Positions 42,220-51,584 of a DNA stretch of 64,000 bases are shown in pieces. A program made the position numbers and the translations under genes. The notes under the pieces are model-generated. The model did not search any database. It saw nothing but the letters and a program-made list of their open reading frames with translations, and was not told where the DNA came from. Position 1 is the first letter of the stretch, and each line of letters begins with the position of its first letter. Source of the DNA: Paenibacillus whitsoniae (GTDB lineage Bacteria > Bacillota > Bacilli > Paenibacillales > NBRC-103111); assembly GCF_003955665.1 (NCBI RefSeq), contig NZ_RXHU01000011.1, positions 1 to 64,000 on the forward strand, given 5' to 3'.

Positions 42220-43533
42220 TTAGGGTGTGCGACTGTACTCCGCGCGGGCCTTGCCTTCCTGCCATTGACGATTCAACTGCTCAAAACTGGTGCGCAGATC
42301 TTCCGCAATCGCGGCGCGCTGCAAATACTCCCCTTGGAAGAAGTCGATTCTGGATTCATTGGCAATGTCATACCAGAGCGGGGACGTCGGCGCGTTCTCA
42401 AACAAAACCGGCTTATACGCAAAAAACTCATCCAATTGCGGGAGCTGCCATTTTTTCTCCGTTTGCGGCGGAATAAAGCCAGACTGAATGTCATACCCCG
42501 AGTCTTCTACCATGAAGCGGATCCAGGCTTTCGCCGTTTCTTTGTTCGTGCTGACTTTGCTGACCGCATAGAACCAATCGTTATTCAGCAGCGCTTGGAG
42601 GTTGCCGCTGTTGTCGTAAGGAAACGGGAAGAAGCCGATATCCTCAGACTTGGCGCCGGTAGCGATCAACTGGTTAATCGCCCAATTGCCCAGGAAATAC
42701 ATCCCCGCCTTCCCGGACGACAGATCCTGCTTGGACGCTTCCCAATTGCTATTGCGAAGATCAGGTTCGACATCCTCGTTCTGAATAAGCGTACGAAGAA
42801 TCGTCAGAGCGCGGCCGAATTCGTTCTCAAGCTGGAACGGCGACTCCTGCGTTGTCATCTCATCGAGAAAGCTTCCCCGTCCGCTCATCATCGTCGCGAG
42901 AATCTCGCTCCACTGCTTCATGGGCCATTGCGCGCCGTAATTCACGTAGATGGGAATAACGCCGGCATTTCGGAGCAAACGGCACGTTTCATAAAAGGCC
43001 GTCAACGATTGAGGCGGGCTGGAAATCCCCGCTTTGGCAAAAGCCCGCTTGTTGTAGATGATTCCTTCGACGGAAACACCGGAAACGATGCCGTACACAT
43101 GCCCTTCATACGCTTTAAAATCTTTGAAATGCAGCTTGCCAAGCCGAGCCGCGACATCCTCAACCGGTTCAAAAAAATCGCCCAATTGATTCTGGGCAAT
43201 GTTACCGGGAATAAACAGCACATCCCCCGCCGAGCCCGTTGTGATCCTCGTTCGAATCTCACTCTCATAATTCGAGAGCGGCTCGAAAACAACATTCTCC
43301 ACCGCCGGGTACTTAGCCTTGAAAGCCGCGGCATAGCGATCAAACGTACCGTCATTCACCAAATCCACGCGATTCGTCGTAACCGTAATCGAGCCTCCGA
43401 TAAGCGTCTCCATCGGCGCTGTCTCCCGGGGCGCCGCGGCTTCCGGAAGCGGTGAATCGTTCGCGCTGTCTGAAGCCCTGCAGCCTGTACAGAGTGAGAT
43501 GGCGAGCAGCAGCATGATTGTCTTCATCTTCAA
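42220..43533 (-). CDS. CUT1 sugar ABC transporter substrate-binding lipoprotein, copy B
   Basis: 437 residues, lipobox CTGC. Same architecture and near-identical landmark segments as copy A (VTTNRVDLVNDGTFDRYAAAFKAKYP, YVNYGAQWPMKQWSEIL, GKAGMYFLGNWAINQ). Copy B is more diverged in the linker and C-terminus, so the copies may differ in ligand. Upstream is its own cre site, although the YesM/YesN pair lies just before it in the same direction. Confidence 0.9.
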   Translation of the reverse strand: MKMKTIMLLLAISLCTGCRASDSANDSPLPEAAAPRETAPMETLIGGSITVTTNRVDLVNDGTFDRYAAAFKAKYPAVENVVFEPLSNYESEIRTRITTGSAGDVLFIPGNIAQNQLGDFFEPVEDVAARLGKLHFKDFKAYEGHVYGIVSGVSVEGIIYNKRAFAKAGISSPPQSLTAFYETCRLLRNAGVIPIYVNYGAQWPMKQWSEILATMMSGRGSFLDEMTTQESPFQLENEFGRALTILRTLIQNEDVEPDLRNSNWEASKQDLSSGKAGMYFLGNWAINQLIATGAKSEDIGFFPFPYDNSGNLQALLNNDWFYAVSKVSTNKETAKAWIRFMVEDSGYDIQSGFIPPQTEKKWQLPQLDEFFAYKPVLFENAPTSPLWYDIANESRIDFFQGEYLQRAAIAEDLRTSFEQLNRQWQEGKARAEYSRTP

Positions 43534-43584
43534 CTTGAAAGCTCCCTACACTTGTTTTTGCATAGCATGCCCAGGCAAATATTC

Positions 43585-43598
43585 TGTTATCGCTTTCA
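43585..43598. promoter_or_regulatory. cre site (CcpA) before binding-protein gene B
   Basis: Minus strand TGAAAGCGATAACA, one base off the CcpA consensus, about 50 bp upstream of the start codon at 43533 and very like the site at 40304-40317. Confidence 0.65.
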
Positions 43599-43683
43599 TG
43601 GCTTCATTATAAAGATTCACGTCAGGCGATGACAGGGACTGAAACTGCATTTCTTGTCTTCTTTTATTCAATCTGCCTTGCCG

Positions 43684-45195
43684 CTATCTGACCGTGTCAC
43701 GATATTCCTTGGGTGTCAATCCGACGACGCGTTTAAAAATTTTATTAAAATACGCAGGGTCAGGATACCCCACATTCTCCCCGACTTCGTACGATTTCAA
43801 GTCCGCACGGTGCTTCAGCAGTTCCTTTGCTCTCTCGATTCGAATGCCGATTAAATAATCGGTGAGCGTCTGCCCCGTTTCCGATTTGAAAAACTTGCTC
43901 AAATAGCTTGGCGTCAAAAACACCTGATCCGCTAGCCGCTGCAATTCGATCTCGTTCCGATAGTCTTCGGCGATCAGCCGTTTCACTTTATCAATGACGC
44001 GATTCTCGCTTTCGTCACGGATGTCCTTCGCCTTCGCAAGCACATCCAGCACGCTGCGGATAAATTGTGCTTGTATATCGGAAAAGCGTTGATGCCTTCC
44101 AAATAAGACTTCTGCGGATAGCTCTCCTCCGAGGGCAGCCGCCGCCGCTTCCGTAAATTCAGGAACTTCACGCTCCATGAAGTAGACCCATTTGGCGCAA
44201 GCTTCCATAAGCCGTCTTCTTTCTGGTTTCACTTGCGCCAGAGAAACAAATTCCGCTTGCAGCGTTTCGCGAATCTTGGGCATATCCAGCAGCTCCAGAT
44301 GCGGTCTTAGCCGCTTCTCCAGCTTATCCGCCGCGACCAGGCCTGGCTCGGCCGGCAGTTCACAGGCGCACAGCGTCTGCGTCCGATACGGCGAATACAG
44401 CGCGTATTCGCAGACCCGCAGCGCCTCCTGGCAAGCAGCGCCCAGCTGGCTGACATCGGGCGCCGAAGGCCCGATGCCTGCCGAGAGGCTGCCGCTCAGC
44501 CGATCCATCAATGACTCGGTAAGTGCTTTCGCCTGCCCGCACCGCCCCTGCTCCGGCATCTCCTGGTGCGCAAAGAGCACGCACACTTCAAAGCGTGATA
44601 ACGGAATCACTTTCAGCTGCGGGCAGGACGTTATAGTCTCCTGCTCCCACACCTCAAGGGCTGGTCGCTCCATCGGCGAATCCGACTTCACGGCGATGAC
44701 CGTGATCGGCTTGCCGCACCAGACGGCGGGCACTTGGGCCAGCAAACTGTCTGTGGCTGAATCCTGCGCAAGCAGCTTGCGCAGCGTCTCCTCCAGTTCA
44801 GCCTGCTGCCGTTGGCGCTGACTTTCAATCGCTGCGTGCAGCCGCGCCAGGATCGCGTAAAGCTCCTGCTTGTCCACCGGCTTCAGCAGATAGTCGCTGA
44901 CGCCGAACCGCAAGGCTTGCCGCGCATATTCGAACTCATTGTAACCGCTCAAGACGATGAACGATACCCCAGGCGAGCTTTGATGCAGCCGCTCAATCAA
45001 GTCCAGGCCGTTCATCCCGGGCATCTGAATATCTGTAATCACGACATCGGGCATGTCGGCCGGCAGTTCCCGCAGCGCCTCCAGGCCATCGGCATATAGA
45101 CCGGCGATGTGGTAATCTTTGCTGGCTTTCCCAATGATTTTGCCTAACCCGAAGCGAATCCGCTCTTCATCGTCCACAATCGCGATTCTTAGCAT
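43684..45195 (-). CDS. YesN-type response regulator (receiver plus AraC HTH)
   Basis: 503 residues. Receiver: acidic pair in IAIVDDEERIR, acceptor Asp in VVITDIQMPGMNG, Ser in FIVLSGYNEFEYARQAL, Lys in YLLKPVDK. A long middle region (about 150-390) is typical of YesN proteins. AraC HTH at the C-terminus: LQRLADQVFLTPSYLSKFFKSETGQTLTDYLI and VGENVGYPDPAYFNKIFKRVVGLTPKEYR. It lies 17 bp behind the YesM kinase and presumably activates the transporter genes that follow. Confidence 0.92.
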   Translation of the reverse strand: MLRIAIVDDEERIRFGLGKIIGKASKDYHIAGLYADGLEALRELPADMPDVVITDIQMPGMNGLDLIERLHQSSPGVSFIVLSGYNEFEYARQALRFGVSDYLLKPVDKQELYAILARLHAAIESQRQRQQAELEETLRKLLAQDSATDSLLAQVPAVWCGKPITVIAVKSDSPMERPALEVWEQETITSCPQLKVIPLSRFEVCVLFAHQEMPEQGRCGQAKALTESLMDRLSGSLSAGIGPSAPDVSQLGAACQEALRVCEYALYSPYRTQTLCACELPAEPGLVAADKLEKRLRPHLELLDMPKIRETLQAEFVSLAQVKPERRRLMEACAKWVYFMEREVPEFTEAAAAALGGELSAEVLFGRHQRFSDIQAQFIRSVLDVLAKAKDIRDESENRVIDKVKRLIAEDYRNEIELQRLADQVFLTPSYLSKFFKSETGQTLTDYLIGIRIERAKELLKHRADLKSYEVGENVGYPDPAYFNKIFKRVVGLTPKEYRDTVR

Positions 45196-45212
45196 CTCTC
45201 CAAGCTCCTTCC

Positions 45213-47081
45213 TTATCCGATCTTCACCTTCACCCGAACTTCCGCGCCTTCTCCAGGTTGACTGTCAACCTCCAGTCCGCAGTGATTGCCATAGTACAGC
45301 TTGAGACGCTCATTCACATTCCGAAGTCCGATGCCGCGCTTGTTCCGTTCCGGCTTCTCGGATGGCGGCGCGTTCAGCGACGTCCTCAGCATGCGCAGCG
45401 CCTCTTCCGTCATCCCAACGCCGTTATCCCTGATGGTGATACGCAGCTCTTCTCCCGTAACTTCGAACGAAATTCGCAGCTCCATGATACTCTTCGCCGA
45501 ATCTTTGCCGTGAAAAACGGCATTTTCCACAATCGGCTGAAGCACCAGCTTAAGCAGCCGAAGATCGCGGAACGGACCGCAGGGCTCGATGACGAGATGA
45601 AACTGTCCCGGATACCGATAATTTTGAAGCTTCATATAATTCTCCACATGCTCGAGCTCTTCTTCCAACGATACAAACTCCCTGCCCATCGAAATGCTGT
45701 ACCGCAGCAGCTTGCCCAGGATCTCCGTCATATCCGCTACTTCTTCGTCATCGTTGTATTCCGCCGTCATGCGAATCGATTCCAAGGTATTATAGATAAA
45801 ATGCGGATTAATCTGAGACTGCAGCGCATCCAGCTCCGCTTCCCGCTTCCGCTCGCCAATTCTCACATTCTCGTGAATCAATTCCTGAATCCGCTCCAGC
45901 ATACGGTTGAATTGATTGCCCAGACGGCCGATCTCGTCATCAACGGTAACCGGATAGCGGACCTCCAGCTTGCCTTGCTGAACAACCTTCATCAGATTAA
46001 TCAGCTTGCGCAGCGAACGCGTTACTGCAAACGCCAAAAAGATGGAAGCTGTTAACGCTAGCCCCATCGTGATCAGCGCCGGAAAGAAAGTCAGCTTCTG
46101 ATTACGCTGCACATCCTTTGTTAATTCATGCAAAGGCACTGTCATGATCATTCGCCACTGCATGCGCGCAGAGGTCACAAACACGACGAGCGATTGAACG
46201 CCGTCCACGTCTGCGACGAAGCTTCCCTGCTGGCCCGCCGCTTTACTCAGCCAGGCCGATTCCGGCATAGGACGAGCGATGTAGGCGTGTTCGCTGTCAT
46301 AGAACACGGTATTTTTCCGATCCAGAATATACGTTTTGCCCCGCGTCACCTTATCCAGCCGGTTAACAAAACGCTCGATCGTGCTCATATTCGCATCCAC
46401 GACAATTAAACCGATCGATTGATAAGCGTCATTGAACACTTCCCGCACCACCGAGAACACATAGCTGCGCCCTTTCGTATTACTCACAACTTCTTCCGTC
46501 GCGATGAGCGCGGGGAGCCCTTTTTGATCCTGAACCGCCTTTTTCCAATCTTCATATCGCGTCGCGATGTCCGTCCGATAGCCGTTCTTATACCGGTAGT
46601 AGGCATTGCCGTATTTATCGAACAGGTAGACCGACGTGGTCTCCTCTTTGATGTTATTGAGAAAATTAATGCTCGATTCGATCCGCTGCCGAATATCGAC
46701 GGAGGTCGGCGTTACTTTGGAAAACGGGGCCGCTGGCTTGGCGCTTTCGTCCCTGCCGCGCAACTGTTCTTCGTAATAACGATTCGACAGCTCCAGATTG
46801 TCCTTGATTTCCGTCACATAGGCAGGAATCGTGGAGAGCTGCTCCATGTCCTTGATGTACTCGTCCAGCCGCTGCACCATCTCATCGGAAACCTCCATGA
46901 CATAGGCAATCGTATTCGATTGGAGAGAGTTGTTGAAATTGCGATGGGTCACGTAGCCCAAAATCGAAATCGGAATAAGAATGAGCACGATAAAAATAAC
47001 GATCAGCTTGGACTCCATCCTCAGTCCACTCAAGGTCAACAGCCGTTTTCCCTTCGACATTATGTTTGTCAACTGCCGCAT
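45213..47081 (-). CDS. YesM-type sensor histidine kinase
   Basis: 622 residues: membrane segment near residues 25-45, large extracellular double-Cache-like sensor, second membrane segment (FFPALITMGLALTASIFLAFAV), HAMP, then His-kinase domain with the phospho-acceptor His in SQINPHFIYNTLESI and an HATPase with IVENAVFHG, RDNGVGM and GIGLRNVNERL. It senses an extracellular cue, probably sugar or sugar-loaded binding protein, and signals to the YesN regulator. The first ATG has a TGAGG site; a second ATG eight codons on is possible. Confidence 0.92.
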   Translation of the reverse strand: MRQLTNIMSKGKRLLTLSGLRMESKLIVIFIVLILIPISILGYVTHRNFNNSLQSNTIAYVMEVSDEMVQRLDEYIKDMEQLSTIPAYVTEIKDNLELSNRYYEEQLRGRDESAKPAAPFSKVTPTSVDIRQRIESSINFLNNIKEETTSVYLFDKYGNAYYRYKNGYRTDIATRYEDWKKAVQDQKGLPALIATEEVVSNTKGRSYVFSVVREVFNDAYQSIGLIVVDANMSTIERFVNRLDKVTRGKTYILDRKNTVFYDSEHAYIARPMPESAWLSKAAGQQGSFVADVDGVQSLVVFVTSARMQWRMIMTVPLHELTKDVQRNQKLTFFPALITMGLALTASIFLAFAVTRSLRKLINLMKVVQQGKLEVRYPVTVDDEIGRLGNQFNRMLERIQELIHENVRIGERKREAELDALQSQINPHFIYNTLESIRMTAEYNDDEEVADMTEILGKLLRYSISMGREFVSLEEELEHVENYMKLQNYRYPGQFHLVIEPCGPFRDLRLLKLVLQPIVENAVFHGKDSAKSIMELRISFEVTGEELRITIRDNGVGMTEEALRMLRTSLNAPPSEKPERNKRGIGLRNVNERLKLYYGNHCGLEVDSQPGEGAEVRVKVKIG

Positions 47082-47167
47082 GCAGAATTAGCCTCATTCC
47101 TTGCCGAAAATTGCAGCTCTGTGTACTCGCTATCGTACCATATTTCGTGCAGTATGCTAAATTTCCG

Positions 47168-47181
47168 TGAAAGCGGTTACC
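47168..47181. promoter_or_regulatory. cre-like site before the YesM/YesN operon
   Basis: Plus strand TGAAAGCGGTTACC matches the CcpA consensus except for the final base, about 85 bp upstream of the kinase start. With the two other sites it places the whole sugar cluster under likely carbon catabolite control. Confidence 0.5.
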
Positions 47182-47252
47182 AAAATAAGCATAGCGAAAA
47201 AACTGATTTTTCGCTATGTTCTTAAATGCGATTTCTTGTCTTTGAATGTTAT

Positions 47253-47290
47253 GCAAGAAGAGAAGAACACCATCAGAACACTCTTCTTGC
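47253..47290 (-). terminator. Hairpin at the end of the NlpC/P60 gene
   Basis: GCAAGAAGAG (47253-47262) and CTCTTCTTGC (47281-47290) form a perfect 10-bp stem with the stop codon in the loop. The T-run is weak, so termination may be partial. Confidence 0.5.
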
Positions 47291-48289
47291 CGTAACAAAA
47301 CGATTTTTCCATGTGTCGTCGAATTCTTCAAAGTGGACTCCCAGCTCTTTCGAGTACGTATGAAGAATGCGCCCGTCCCCCGCATAAATACCGACATGCC
47401 CGATGTCGAGTCCGCGAGCCCGGAAGAACAGCAGATCGCCCTTGCGCAGTTCATCCAGTGGCACTTCTTTTCCTTTCAAAGCTTGATCGTATGAAACTCG
47501 CGGGAGAACGATCGACAACACTTCCTTAAACACATACTGAACGAAAGAAGAGCAGTCGAACGTTTGCGTTTGACCGGATGCTGCTCCGAACTCGTAAGGC
47601 GTCCCCAGGAATTTAGCCCCGAAAGCGAGCAAGTCATCCCCCTTCTTATCCGCAGAAGCATAATCCGTGTACTGGGGCGAGGCGGACAGGAATCCGATGG
47701 CCTTGTCCTTCGTCTGAACTTCCAACCAGTTTGCGTCGACTTCTCGGATCACATGGATACTCTCATCCTTCGGAATCATGCGCAGGATTCCAGCGCTCGT
47801 ATTCGGAGCATCGCGCAGATTGACGCCGTATTCAATCTTGGTTTCATACACATTCGCCGTAGAAATCGTAATGGATCGCGAATACGCATGCCACTGGACG
47901 AGATTCCCAAGTGATTCACTTATGATGCGAAGCGGGATCATCGTCGTGCCGTCAATGATTTTACCCGCGATCGGCATCTCGATCGGCTCCTTATTTTTAT
48001 AAGCGGTCCGATCTCCAACACGATAGGTTAAGACGATATCATTTTTCGTAGCCGACACCGTTCCCGTACCCGCATCCCAGATCACCTTAGCCCCCTCCCC
48101 TTCAAAAATCGTACGAAGAGGAACGAGGCTGTAACCATCTTCAATGAGGGGAGGCGTTTCAAAACTTAACAAGTGACCATCCAGAAACACAGAAGGTGCA
48201 GCGCCGTCCGCATGCGCATTTGCAGCAGGAAGCGTCGCCATAAAAAGCACCAGCGCAGCTCCTGCGTATACATGGTTTTTTATATTCAT
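47273..48289 (-). CDS. Secreted NlpC/P60 peptidoglycan hydrolase with stalk and SH3-like domains
   Basis: 338 residues. Signal peptide (to about ANAHA, residue 26); copper-amine-oxidase N-terminal-like stalk domain (YSLVPLRTIFEGEGAKVIWDAGTGTVSATKND, TMIPLRIISESLG); bacterial SH3-like segment (GVNLRDAPNTSAGILRMIP, ANWLEVQ); and a C-terminal NlpC/P60 domain with catalytic Cys in TFDCSSFVQYVF, His in DIGHVGIYAG and the third polar residue in HTYSKE. It would cut peptide stems in the cell wall, a role in growth or cell separation. The stalk domain is a frequent module of Paenibacillus secreted proteins. Confidence 0.9.
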   Translation of the reverse strand: MNIKNHVYAGAALVLFMATLPAANAHADGAAPSVFLDGHLLSFETPPLIEDGYSLVPLRTIFEGEGAKVIWDAGTGTVSATKNDIVLTYRVGDRTAYKNKEPIEMPIAGKIIDGTTMIPLRIISESLGNLVQWHAYSRSITISTANVYETKIEYGVNLRDAPNTSAGILRMIPKDESIHVIREVDANWLEVQTKDKAIGFLSASPQYTDYASADKKGDDLLAFGAKFLGTPYEFGAASGQTQTFDCSSFVQYVFKEVLSIVLPRVSYDQALKGKEVPLDELRKGDLLFFRARGLDIGHVGIYAGDGRILHTYSKELGVHFEEFDDTWKNRFVTARRVF

Positions 48290-48375
48290 CGTAAAGGACT
48301 CCTTGCCTCACTATTGTAGTACTATAGACGCTTATCACCACATGTTAGTTGTTAAGAATTCACTGGCAAATGAAG

Positions 48376-48419
48376 GAAAAAGCCCCGATGCATCTAGGCT
48401 CTGCGCCACATCGGGACTT
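48376..48419 (-). terminator. Terminator of the opuA operon
   Basis: Minus strand AAGTCCCGATG and CATCGGGGCTT pair across a loop, then four T residues; just behind opuAC. Confidence 0.8.
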
Positions 48420-48439
48420 ATCTCTATGATAACAAGACG

Positions 48440-49330
48440 CTACTTCAAATCCTCAATCGACGCAATCGTCATATAACTCGGAACGACAAGACCAAGCTTC
48501 GTCCCATTCAGATTGGGACCCAGATCCTCGAACTTCCCTTTATACTTCTCCAAATAATCCTGATGCGTCGTCGGCAGCCAAGCAGCCACCATCGCATCCG
48601 CGCTGCCATCGGCGATGCCCGCCCACATCGGACCCGCTTCTACCTGCAGCATCTCTACCGTGTACCCAAGCTTCTGTTCCAACACCGTCTTCACGACGTT
48701 CGTGCTCGCAATCTCCGAGTCCCACGCAACGTAGGCCAGCTTCAGCTTTTTGCCATTGTCCTGCGCCAGATCTTTCACCCATGCGTCGACTTTGGCCGCA
48801 TTGTCCTTTACCCACGCTGCAGCCGCCTCTTCCGGCTTCTTGCCGTCCGCAACCGCGGACATCACGACAGCCATCTCCTCCGGCGTCCATTCGAAGCGGT
48901 CCAGCATCGCATAGGCCGATGGCGCGTCTTTGCTGAGGCCCGTGCGCACAACCGTATGAATCTGCTCGTCTTGACCGTAAGAGCCCTTCGGATCGCTCAA
49001 ATATTTCAGATCATATTTGGCAAACATCCAGTGCGGCGTCCAGCCCGTGACAATGATCGGCTTTTTAGCCTTGTATGCCTTGTCGAGCGCCGCCGTCATT
49101 GCAGCGCTGGAGCCTTCCACCAGCTTCCAGTCCTTGAGATCATAGTCCTTCAATGCTTGCGCGGTCTGTTTCATCAAGCCCGCACCGGGATCGATGCCGA
49201 TGATTTCGTGCTTCACTTGATCGCCCACACTGGCATCCGAAGCTGCCTCCTTCGAGCATCCCGCCAGCACCGATACGAAGATCAGGCTGACCGCCATCAA
49301 CGTTTTAATTGTATGTTTACGCATATTCAT
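48440..49330 (-). CDS. opuAC: Glycine betaine ABC transporter substrate-binding lipoprotein
   Basis: 296 residues, lipobox LAGCS. Close in plan and sequence to Bacillus OpuAC: IIGIDPGAGLM, VEGSSAAMTAALDKAY, PIIVTGWTPHWMF, LAYVAWDSEIASTNVV and VEAGPMWAGIADGSADAMVAAWLPTTH. The Trp residues in GWTPHW and VAWDSE belong to the aromatic cage that binds the quaternary ammonium. Third gene of the operon, overlapping opuAB by 4 bp. Confidence 0.95.
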   Translation of the reverse strand: MNMRKHTIKTLMAVSLIFVSVLAGCSKEAASDASVGDQVKHEIIGIDPGAGLMKQTAQALKDYDLKDWKLVEGSSAAMTAALDKAYKAKKPIIVTGWTPHWMFAKYDLKYLSDPKGSYGQDEQIHTVVRTGLSKDAPSAYAMLDRFEWTPEEMAVVMSAVADGKKPEEAAAAWVKDNAAKVDAWVKDLAQDNGKKLKLAYVAWDSEIASTNVVKTVLEQKLGYTVEMLQVEAGPMWAGIADGSADAMVAAWLPTTHQDYLEKYKGKFEDLGPNLNGTKLGLVVPSYMTIASIEDLK

Positions 49331-50160
49331 GCACTCCTTTTTCTTTTCAACATGTATTGCGTCATGCGATCCAGCAAAATCGCCAGCACCACAATCGAAA
49401 GCCCGGCTTCGAACCCTTCGCCGGTTTTGATTTGCGTCACGGCCCGGTACACGTCGGCCCCGATGCCTTGCGCACCGATCATCGACGCAATGACCACCAT
49501 GGACAGCGACAGCATGATCGTCTGGTTAATGCCTGCCATCATGGAAGGCATCGCCAGCGGAAGCTGCAGTTTAAACAACTTTTGCGAAGGCTTGGAGCCG
49601 AAGGCATCCGCCGCTTCCACCAAATCCGCAGGCACCTGCCGGATGCCCAGATTGGTTAGCCGGATGGTCGGCGGAACAGCGAAGATCACCGAGGCGATGA
49701 CGCCGGGAACGACGCCCAGACCGAAGAACGTAACCGCCGGGATCAAATATACAAATGCGGGCATCGTTTGCATGAAGTCGAGCAACGGCGTCAGCACGCT
49801 GCGAACGCGATTGCTTTGGGCGCACCAGACGCCCAGCGGAATGCCGATGATGATTGAAATTAGCGCTGAGGTCAGTACAAGTGCAAGCGTATCCATCGTA
49901 TGATCCCAGAAGCCTAGATTATGTATAAGCAGCTGCCCGATAGCGGCAAACAGCGCAAACGCCCATTTTCCCAAGTAAAAGGCTAAAGCCGTAACCAGGA
50001 TGATTAATAAAAAGTCCGGTACAAAATGAAAAAAAGAAGAAAATCCATGCACGGTGCCTTCAATGCAAGTGGATACGACATCGAATACACCCGACAAACC
50101 GCTCTCGAGCTTATCTACGAAAGCTTCCACCCATTCATCCAGCGGTATTTTGGGAAACAT
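49327..50160 (-). CDS. opuAB: Glycine betaine ABC transporter permease
   Basis: 277 residues, an OpuAB-type permease with membrane segments from about residue 45 and the EAA loop VEAADAFGSKPSQKLFKLQLPLAMPSMMAGINQTIMLSLSMVVIAS. It overlaps opuAA by 26 bp at the front and opuAC by 4 bp at the back, showing tight operon packing. Uptake of glycine betaine protects the cell in high salt. Confidence 0.94.
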   Translation of the reverse strand: MFPKIPLDEWVEAFVDKLESGLSGVFDVVSTCIEGTVHGFSSFFHFVPDFLLIILVTALAFYLGKWAFALFAAIGQLLIHNLGFWDHTMDTLALVLTSALISIIIGIPLGVWCAQSNRVRSVLTPLLDFMQTMPAFVYLIPAVTFFGLGVVPGVIASVIFAVPPTIRLTNLGIRQVPADLVEAADAFGSKPSQKLFKLQLPLAMPSMMAGINQTIMLSLSMVVIASMIGAQGIGADVYRAVTQIKTGEGFEAGLSIVVLAILLDRMTQYMLKRKRSA

Positions 50161-51358
50161 GCTCGCTCACCTCCTCCGGATTAGCCGGCTGCCCGGCAAG
50201 CGCTCCGAGTACGGCTCCCCGCACGATCACGCCGATGATGCGGCGGTTGGCATCCACGACGCCAACGGGGTATTTTGCATGGCTGCATACCTCAAACAAT
50301 TCATGCAGCAGCTGCTCGGGTGCAACCGTCGGCACCTCCCGAATTACGATCTGCTCCAGTGATTGCCCGGTTTTCACCGCCTCGGAAGCATCCTCTGCCG
50401 TAATGACGCCGATGAGCTTTTTCCCTCGGTCTACGACAAACAAGTTGGAGATGCCGCTTTCGCGCATCAGCTGCAGCGCCACCCTCGGTCCCCTGTCGAC
50501 GGCGATGGTTTCGGGCCTGCGCATCACGGACGATGCGGTCAGCACCTTGGACAGGTCGACGTCCTCCACGAATCTTTCTACATATTCATTGGCGGGATTC
50601 ATCATAATGTCTTCCGGTTTGCCGATCTGCACGATGGTCCCATCTTTCATGAGCGCAATGCGGTCGCCGATGCGAAGCGCTTCGTCCAGATCGTGTGTAA
50701 TAAATACGATTGTTTTTTTCATTTTCTCCTGCAGATCAAGCAGTTCATCCTGCATATCCTTGCGAATCAGCGGATCAAGCGCACTAAACGCCTCATCCAT
50801 TAACAAAATGTCGGGATCATTGGCAAGCGCTCTGGCGAGCCCAACGCGCTGCTGCATGCCTCCGCTCAATTGGGAAGGCGGACTGTCCGCCCATTGTTCA
50901 AGACCGACCAGACTTAAGGCATGCAGCGCTTTCGAGCGCCGCTCCGTCTTGGCGATGCCTTGAACCTCAAGGCCGTACTCTACATTCTGAATGACGGTTC
51001 TGTGGGGAAATAAAGCAAATTTCTGAAAAACCATGGAAATCGACTGCCTTCTGACCTGCCGCAGCTCTTCCTCGTTCATCTCCACGATATCGCGGCCATG
51101 AATACGAATGCTTCCCTGCGTCGGCTCGATCAGCCGGTTCAGCAGTCGGACCAGCGTGGATTTGCCACTGCCCGAAAGCCCCATGATCACAAAAATTTCC
51201 CCGGGCTGTACGGAAAAGCTGACTTCGTTGACCCCTACGGTATGCTTGGTCTCTTTGTAGATCTGTTCCTTCGTAACCTTGTCTGCAAGCAGCGGCAGAA
51301 CAGATTTAGGATCGGAACCAAAGATCTTCGTTACCCCCTGCACATCAATGATGGCCAT
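50135..51358 (-). CDS. opuAA: Glycine betaine ABC transporter ATPase with CBS pair
   Basis: 407 residues. Walker A GLSGSGKSTLVRLLN, signature LSGGMQQRVGLARAL, Walker B DILLMDEAFSALDP, switch His in FITHDLDEAL. The C-terminal 120 residues are two CBS domains (RRPETIAVDRGPRVALQLMRESGISNLFVVDR, and EVPTVAPEQLLHELFEVCSHAKYPVGVVDANRRIIGVI), which in the family sense ionic strength to switch the transporter on. First gene of the operon. Confidence 0.95.
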   Translation of the reverse strand: MAIIDVQGVTKIFGSDPKSVLPLLADKVTKEQIYKETKHTVGVNEVSFSVQPGEIFVIMGLSGSGKSTLVRLLNRLIEPTQGSIRIHGRDIVEMNEEELRQVRRQSISMVFQKFALFPHRTVIQNVEYGLEVQGIAKTERRSKALHALSLVGLEQWADSPPSQLSGGMQQRVGLARALANDPDILLMDEAFSALDPLIRKDMQDELLDLQEKMKKTIVFITHDLDEALRIGDRIALMKDGTIVQIGKPEDIMMNPANEYVERFVEDVDLSKVLTASSVMRRPETIAVDRGPRVALQLMRESGISNLFVVDRGKKLIGVITAEDASEAVKTGQSLEQIVIREVPTVAPEQLLHELFEVCSHAKYPVGVVDANRRIIGVIVRGAVLGALAGQPANPEEVSEHVSQNTAG

Positions 51359-51403
51359 ACGCTCACTCCTTTCTGTATGTGTTCATTCCCGCTTTCCTTA
51401 TCT

Positions 51404-51433
51404 AGTGTAAAGAAACTCTTTGCGATATGTCAA
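51404..51433 (-). promoter_or_regulatory. Sigma-A promoter of opuA
   Basis: Minus strand TTGACA (51428-51433) and TACACT (51404-51409) with 18-bp spacing, about 45 bp before the opuAA start. The perfect -35 and weak -10 are usual for osmotically controlled promoters. Confidence 0.65.
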
Positions 51434-51456
51434 CACTAAATACCGTTTATTCCGTT

Positions 51457-51476
51457 TGTACAGAAAAAACTGTACA
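51457..51476. promoter_or_regulatory. Candidate GbsR operator
   Basis: Perfect inverted repeat TGTACAG-N6-CTGTACA in the space between opuA and the divergent gbsR-like gene. It lies upstream of the opuA -35 and upstream of the regulator gene, so it could serve both. Binding by the regulator is inferred from location and symmetry. Confidence 0.55.
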
Positions 51477-51584
51477 GAATAGACGTTATTCTTGATAACC
51501 CTGCTCCTTCCTATAGCAAGGCTACCTTTACTTTGTTTCAATTGTTTCTTACAATAGCGATGTAACTATAAAGGCAGGGTGAAT

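Noticed and set aside
42265..43455. Long plus-strand open frame (396 codons) opposite binding-protein gene B
   Set aside because: It is the antisense mirror of a well-supported lipoprotein gene in GC-richer DNA; composition is Arg/Leu-rich without domains, and a similar mirror frame occurs opposite other genes.
48563..49903. Plus-strand open frame of 446 codons across opuAC and opuAB
   Set aside because: It spans two confidently identified opuA genes on the other strand, has no ribosome site and a protein sequence without recognisable features.
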